Source of the DNA: Nitrospirales bacterium
Lineage (GTDB): Bacteria > Nitrospirota > Nitrospiria > Nitrospirales > UBA8639
NCBI GenBank assembly: GCA_029261295.1
Contig: JAJDBP010000002.1
Coordinates: 310,001 to 374,000 of the forward strand
DNA: 64,000 nucleotides
Direction: 5' to 3'
Shown: positions 59,935-64,000 of the stretch, one piece after another
How positions within the stretch are numbered: the first letter of the stretch is position 1
Layout of the letters: every line of letters begins with the position of its first letter
Translations under genes and position numbers: made by a program
Notes under the pieces: generated by a model
The model's database searches: none
What the model saw: only the letters and a program-made list of their open reading frames with translations
What the model was told of the DNA's origin: nothing

Positions 59935-60861
59935 TCAATCTGGGGGTGTTTCTTGAGGCAACAGGGCATCCACGAAAGCTGCAGCATTAAAATCTTGGAG
60001 ATCCTCTTCCTTTTCACCCACGCCGATGAGTCGAATGGGAAGATTGAGTTCTTCGACGATGGCGACCACCACTCCGCCTCTTGCTGTTCCATCGAGTTTC
60101 GTGAGAGCAAGTCCGGTGACACCAAGTGATTCATGAAATTGTCGAGCTTGGGCGATGGCATTTTGGCCCAGTGTACCATCTAAGACGAGCAATGTTTCAT
60201 GGGGTGCGCCAGGCATCTCCCTTTCAATGATTCGTTTCATTTTCTTTAATTCATCCATTAAATTGACTTTGGTGTGAAGCCGTCCGGCGGTGTCGATGAG
60301 CACGACATCCACGTTTCGTGCTTTGGCGGCCACGATGCCATCAAATACCACAGCTGCTGGATCGGAACCTTGTTTATGCTTAATGACGTCCACACCCGTT
60401 CGCGTTCCCCAAATATCTAATTGTTCGATCGCGGCTGCACGAAAGGTATCGCCTGCCACAAAGAGGGTTTTTAATCCGAGTTGACTGAAACGATGGCCTA
60501 ACTTGGCAATGGTAGTGGTTTTGCCAACGCCATTGATGCCAATAGTTAAGAACACGAACGGTTGAGGTCCTCGACGAATGATTTCTTCTAGTGGCTCTGT
60601 TTCCCCTTTTCTTAAAATATCAAGGAGCAGTCTTTTTAGTACCTCAAGGGGAGTGGCAGATTGAAATGGTCCGGTTTGAGAGTTTATTTCTTCTAAAAAT
60701 CTTTGAACCGTCCTTACGCCGACATCGGCTTGAAGAAGGCTTTCCTCGACATCTTCAATAACAGTTGGATCAAGCTCGCTTCCGATCAAGCGGCGAAGTG
60801 AACTTTGCACGCTTTGGCGTGTTTTCGATAACCCATCCTGAAGACGTTGAATCCAGCTCAT
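59935..60861 (-). CDS. ftsY: signal recognition particle receptor FtsY
   Basis: GINGVGKTTTIAKLGHRF, DTFRAAAIEQL, LIDTAGRLHTK, TKLDGTARGG. Confidence 0.97.
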   Translation of the reverse strand: MSWIQRLQDGLSKTRQSVQSSLRRLIGSELDPTVIEDVEESLLQADVGVRTVQRFLEEINSQTGPFQSATPLEVLKRLLLDILRKGETEPLEEIIRRGPQPFVFLTIGINGVGKTTTIAKLGHRFSQLGLKTLFVAGDTFRAAAIEQLDIWGTRTGVDVIKHKQGSDPAAVVFDGIVAAKARNVDVVLIDTAGRLHTKVNLMDELKKMKRIIEREMPGAPHETLLVLDGTLGQNAIAQARQFHESLGVTGLALTKLDGTARGGVVVAIVEELNLPIRLIGVGEKEEDLQDFNAAAFVDALLPQETPPD

Positions 60862-60906
60862 AGCCTGTACAGGAGAAAAAGTGGTGAATGTATAGAGAGA
60901 GTTGAT

Positions 60907-61356
60907 TTAGGCAAGTAGTCGAGGGATGGGCGAAAGTTTTTTAACGATGGTCCGCTCTTTTCGCTGCATCCTTCCGGCTTCCCGCGCTGATTGTTCGTGA
61001 TCATAGCCTAGAAGATGAAGGGTCCCGTGGATGAGTAATCGAAGAATTTCTTGGTCAGAGGTATTTTCGAACCGGGAAGCTTGCCCAATCGCGATGGGTA
61101 GGCAGATGACGACATCTCCCAAGAAGACTTCTCTTTGTTTCCCCACACTTACCATTGGAAACGCGAGAACATCGGTGGGGTAATCCTTCCCCCGGTATTT
61201 CCGATTTAAACTGCGCATGCGTGTTTTTCCGACCAATGAGAGGCTCAACTGTGCGGTGGGATGACCAGCCTGTACTAATATTGACTGGGCGACGCGACGA
61301 ATCGTATTGGTATGGACGGAATGACGGCGAAGATGAGTACGAAACCAAATGGCCAT
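60907..61356 (-). CDS. ybeY: endoribonuclease YbeY
   Basis: LNRKYRGKDYPTDVLAFPM; HGTLHLLGYDHE. Confidence 0.95.
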   Translation of the reverse strand: MAIWFRTHLRRHSVHTNTIRRVAQSILVQAGHPTAQLSLSLVGKTRMRSLNRKYRGKDYPTDVLAFPMVSVGKQREVFLGDVVICLPIAIGQASRFENTSDQEILRLLIHGTLHLLGYDHEQSAREAGRMQRKERTIVKKLSPIPRLLA

Positions 61357-61362
61357 GGGGCA

Positions 61363-62346
61363 TTAGACCATCGGTCCTTGACCATTGGTGTTCGATCCCG
61401 AATCAGATTCAAACCGATCATAGGCTTTGATTATGTCTTTGACTAATTGATGACGGACCACATCTTGTTCTGAGAAATAGACGAATTGAATACCTTCAAT
61501 CTTCACAAGAATTTCCGCAATTTGGGATAACCCTGATTTTTGTGAATCCGGCAGGTCAATTTGTGTGATATCTCCGGTAACGATAGCTTTAGAGTTCATC
61601 CCGAGACGCGTTAAAAACATTTTCATTTGTTCGGTTGTGGTGTTTTGGGCTTCATCTAGAATGACAAATGCGTCATCCAAAGTTCGGCCACGCATGAATG
61701 CCAATGGAGCAATTTCTATTTCCCCTCGTTCGATGAGTCGATTCGCGCGCTCAATATCCATCATGGTATAGAGCGCATCGTATAAAGGCCGTAAGTAAGG
61801 ATGGACTTTGGCAAACAAATCACCAGGGAGAAAGCCAAGATGCTCGCCGGCCTCTACGGCAGGACGTGCCAATATAATCCGGCTGACCTGTTTGTGGGTC
61901 AGAGCAGCTAAGGCCATTGCCATGGCCAAGTACGTTTTCCCAGTTCCGGCAGGGCCAATGGCAATGACCAAATCAGACTGCTTAATCGCCTGGAGGTAAG
62001 CCTGCTGCGTGGGTGTTTTAGGGTTAACCGTTCCCTTGGTGGTAGAAAGATTATTCGTAGGAAAGGTGTAGGGCTTGAGAGGAACGTCCCGTTTTTCTTC
62101 GGTCGCTCTGATCGCCCGGGAAATGTCTTCCGGTTTCAATTCATGGTGGATCTGAGTCCAGTCAGCGAGTTCCTGTAAAATATGTTCGGCTCGTTTGATG
62201 GATTCAGGTTGACCCTCCAGAGTGATTTCATCGCCGCGTGCGGCCATGTTGACCTTCAGCTCCCCTTCAATCATTTTGAGGTGCAAGTCCTGTGGGCCGA
62301 ATAGATTTGCTAAATCAACTCCTTCGCGTAGTTTAATTTTTCTCAC
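61363..62346 (-). CDS. PhoH-family ATPase
   Basis: AIGPAGTGKTYLAMAMALAAL; RGRTLDDAFVILDEAQNTT. Confidence 0.95.
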   Translation of the reverse strand: MRKIKLREGVDLANLFGPQDLHLKMIEGELKVNMAARGDEITLEGQPESIKRAEHILQELADWTQIHHELKPEDISRAIRATEEKRDVPLKPYTFPTNNLSTTKGTVNPKTPTQQAYLQAIKQSDLVIAIGPAGTGKTYLAMAMALAALTHKQVSRIILARPAVEAGEHLGFLPGDLFAKVHPYLRPLYDALYTMMDIERANRLIERGEIEIAPLAFMRGRTLDDAFVILDEAQNTTTEQMKMFLTRLGMNSKAIVTGDITQIDLPDSQKSGLSQIAEILVKIEGIQFVYFSEQDVVRHQLVKDIIKAYDRFESDSGSNTNGQGPMV

Positions 62347-62450
62347 AGAAGACGTGAATTACCTTCCTACCTGCATTTGTATCAGAAATTTGTAACCGTG
62401 GTTGCATTCTAACAAAGGCCCTCACATGCCTCAAGAAAGAGATATCTATC

Positions 62451-63281
62451 TCAGCGTTTCTTTTGACAGGCCGGACAAAAGAATGAACTGCGTTCTTTCT
62501 GAAGGCGTTTGATGACGGTTGGGCATCCATGCTGACAGGGCGTCCCATCCTTTTGATAGACCTGATGCGAATCCTGAAAGTGCCCTTGTGTTCCGTTGGG
62601 AGTACGGAAGTCGCGAATAGAGGACCCTCCAGCAGTAATCGCTTCTCGCAAGACCTCTTGCATCGTTTGATAGAGGCGTTGGCATGAGGTTCGTCGAAGT
62701 TGGTGTCCTTTGGCATCAGGGTGAATATTGGCACGATAGAGAATTTCATTGGCGTAAATATTTCCAATGCCAGCTAGCCGATGTTGGTTGAGGAGGAAGG
62801 CTTTCAGTTGGCCATGCGTTGTTTGAATAAGCTGGCAAAACGCCTCTTTGGTAATAGTCAGAGCGTCAGGTCCAAATCGGCGCTTAATGAAAGCTTCCAA
62901 CCCCGGGGGCTCAAACAGCCAGAGCCGTCCAAATCTTCGAGGATTCCAATAATGGAGCTCGTTTTTTTTGGTTCCAGACAATCTGATCTGGCAATGGATA
63001 TGTTGAGGGGATGTTGCGAAATGAGCCTTATAAAACCAAAGCCCCGTCATGCCGAGCTCGGAAAGGAGATACCGGCTTTCCTGTAAGCGTTGGCAGGTCA
63101 TCACCACGCATTTTCCCATTCGCTGAACATGGGTCAATGTTGCTCCGTGAAACCAGGGGATTAGGTCACGCCCTGTTCTGATGATATCCGACCGATGAAC
63201 CGTGACAGTTTGAATCGTAGACCCAACAACATGTTTTTTGAGGTGCTGGACGACCACTTCGACTTCGGGAAGTTCGGGCAT
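62451..63281 (-). CDS. mutM: formamidopyrimidine-DNA glycosylase
   Basis: MPELPEVEVVVQHL; C-terminal CQHGCPTVIKRLQKERSSFFCPACQKK zinc finger. Confidence 0.96.
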   Translation of the reverse strand: MPELPEVEVVVQHLKKHVVGSTIQTVTVHRSDIIRTGRDLIPWFHGATLTHVQRMGKCVVMTCQRLQESRYLLSELGMTGLWFYKAHFATSPQHIHCQIRLSGTKKNELHYWNPRRFGRLWLFEPPGLEAFIKRRFGPDALTITKEAFCQLIQTTHGQLKAFLLNQHRLAGIGNIYANEILYRANIHPDAKGHQLRRTSCQRLYQTMQEVLREAITAGGSSIRDFRTPNGTQGHFQDSHQVYQKDGTPCQHGCPTVIKRLQKERSSFFCPACQKKR

Positions 63282-63486
63282 GGAGACGAATCTTTGGGAA
63301 AGAAGTATTGTGAGAGAAGCGGCGTGAGTGAGAGCCACGACTATATGGTCTTGTTATGACCAATGACGAGTTGTACCAGATTCCCGGTCGAATCCGGAAA
63401 TGTTTCTAGTTCTGGATTATAAGATGATGGGCTAACCATCTGATCCCTGATGCGGAAGAGAAACAGACCAGGTGCATGAAATGATG

Positions 63487-63948
63487 TTATCGATCAGAGG
63501 AGCGGGCCAGAGTTTTTGTTTTCAATTTTTCGATTACCGAGGCCAAGCAAGGAAGGGGAGTGGTGCCAGGTCGTTTTTGTGTGACCAGGGCCTGGGCTTC
63601 TTCGAAGGAAAGCCCAAGTTTGCAGCAAAAATAGGCAATAATGAGTGAAGGTGAGCGCCCGAAACCTGCACGACAGGCTACTAAAATATGATGTTCTGGA
63701 AGATGCCGGGTGAGCCAGGTGATTCCCATGTCCAGATCGATGGGGTCGGGTTCCGTATATTCTTTGAGAGGGAGTCGGGCAAAGAGGATATCGGAGGCTT
63801 GAGCAAGGTGAATGTCTAATGCAGTCCAGAGGACTGCGGTAATAAAGGCTGGAGGAGATTCTGCATCTGCCTGTTCACCAATATAGAGCTGTTGGTCAAC
63901 ATAACTGATCATTATCCCTTTCTTGTCGGCAAGGAGATGGACAAACAC
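63487..63948 (-). CDS. dual-specificity/tyrosine phosphatase-like protein
   Basis: ILVACRAGFGRSPSLIIAYF (C-x5-R-S P-loop). Confidence 0.8.
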   Translation of the reverse strand: MFVHLLADKKGIMISYVDQQLYIGEQADAESPPAFITAVLWTALDIHLAQASDILFARLPLKEYTEPDPIDLDMGITWLTRHLPEHHILVACRAGFGRSPSLIIAYFCCKLGLSFEEAQALVTQKRPGTTPLPCLASVIEKLKTKTLARSSDR

Positions 63949-64000
63949 AAGCGGGATACAACCGACATATCGTGCCCGCCATGCCCTAAATCCTTGGTGG

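Noticed and set aside
1-64000. CRISPR arrays, IS transposases, rRNA genes
   Set aside because: No regular spacer arrays, transposase ORFs or rRNA sequence were seen.

Overview
This 64 kb window looks like a chromosome segment from a Nitrospira-like bacterium (inferred from gene content, not proven). Most of it is ordinary core genome: a 5'-truncated nuoF plus ferredoxin, a PTPS/folE pair, rarA, purA, rimP-nusA-infB-ylxP-rbfA-truB-rpsO-pnp, mutS, nnrD/E, pdxJ, an aspartate-family cluster (aminotransferase, hom, thrC, ApgM-like, lysC, cimA), an IHF-like gene, a MerR regulator, mutM, phoH, ybeY, ftsY, and three tRNAs (Ala-GGC, Lys-TTT, Pro-GGG). The main accessory feature is a ~7.7 kb P4/satellite-like island at 10450-18210. 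It is integrated in tRNA-Lys and bounded by a 51-bp direct repeat. It carries a tyrosine integrase, a CGNR-like protein, an excisionase-like HTH protein, a CHC2 primase-like protein, a DUF3987-like protein, a HEPN-motif protein (candidate phage defence), and a KTSC-domain protein. The most notable non-coding structures in the island are a 3+3 inverted array of ACGAAA hexamers at exact 9-bp spacing just downstream of the replication genes (candidate origin or operator), and matched arm-type repeats near both ends. Elsewhere I found an ApgM-family protein with an apparently dismantled active site inside the threonine cluster, a decayed PAP2-phosphatase fragment upstream of a signal-less M6 protease, two dispersed repeat families, and a mutS stop codon embedded in a bidirectional terminator. 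No CRISPR array, IS element or rRNA was seen. All family calls come from reading the sequence; no database search was run.
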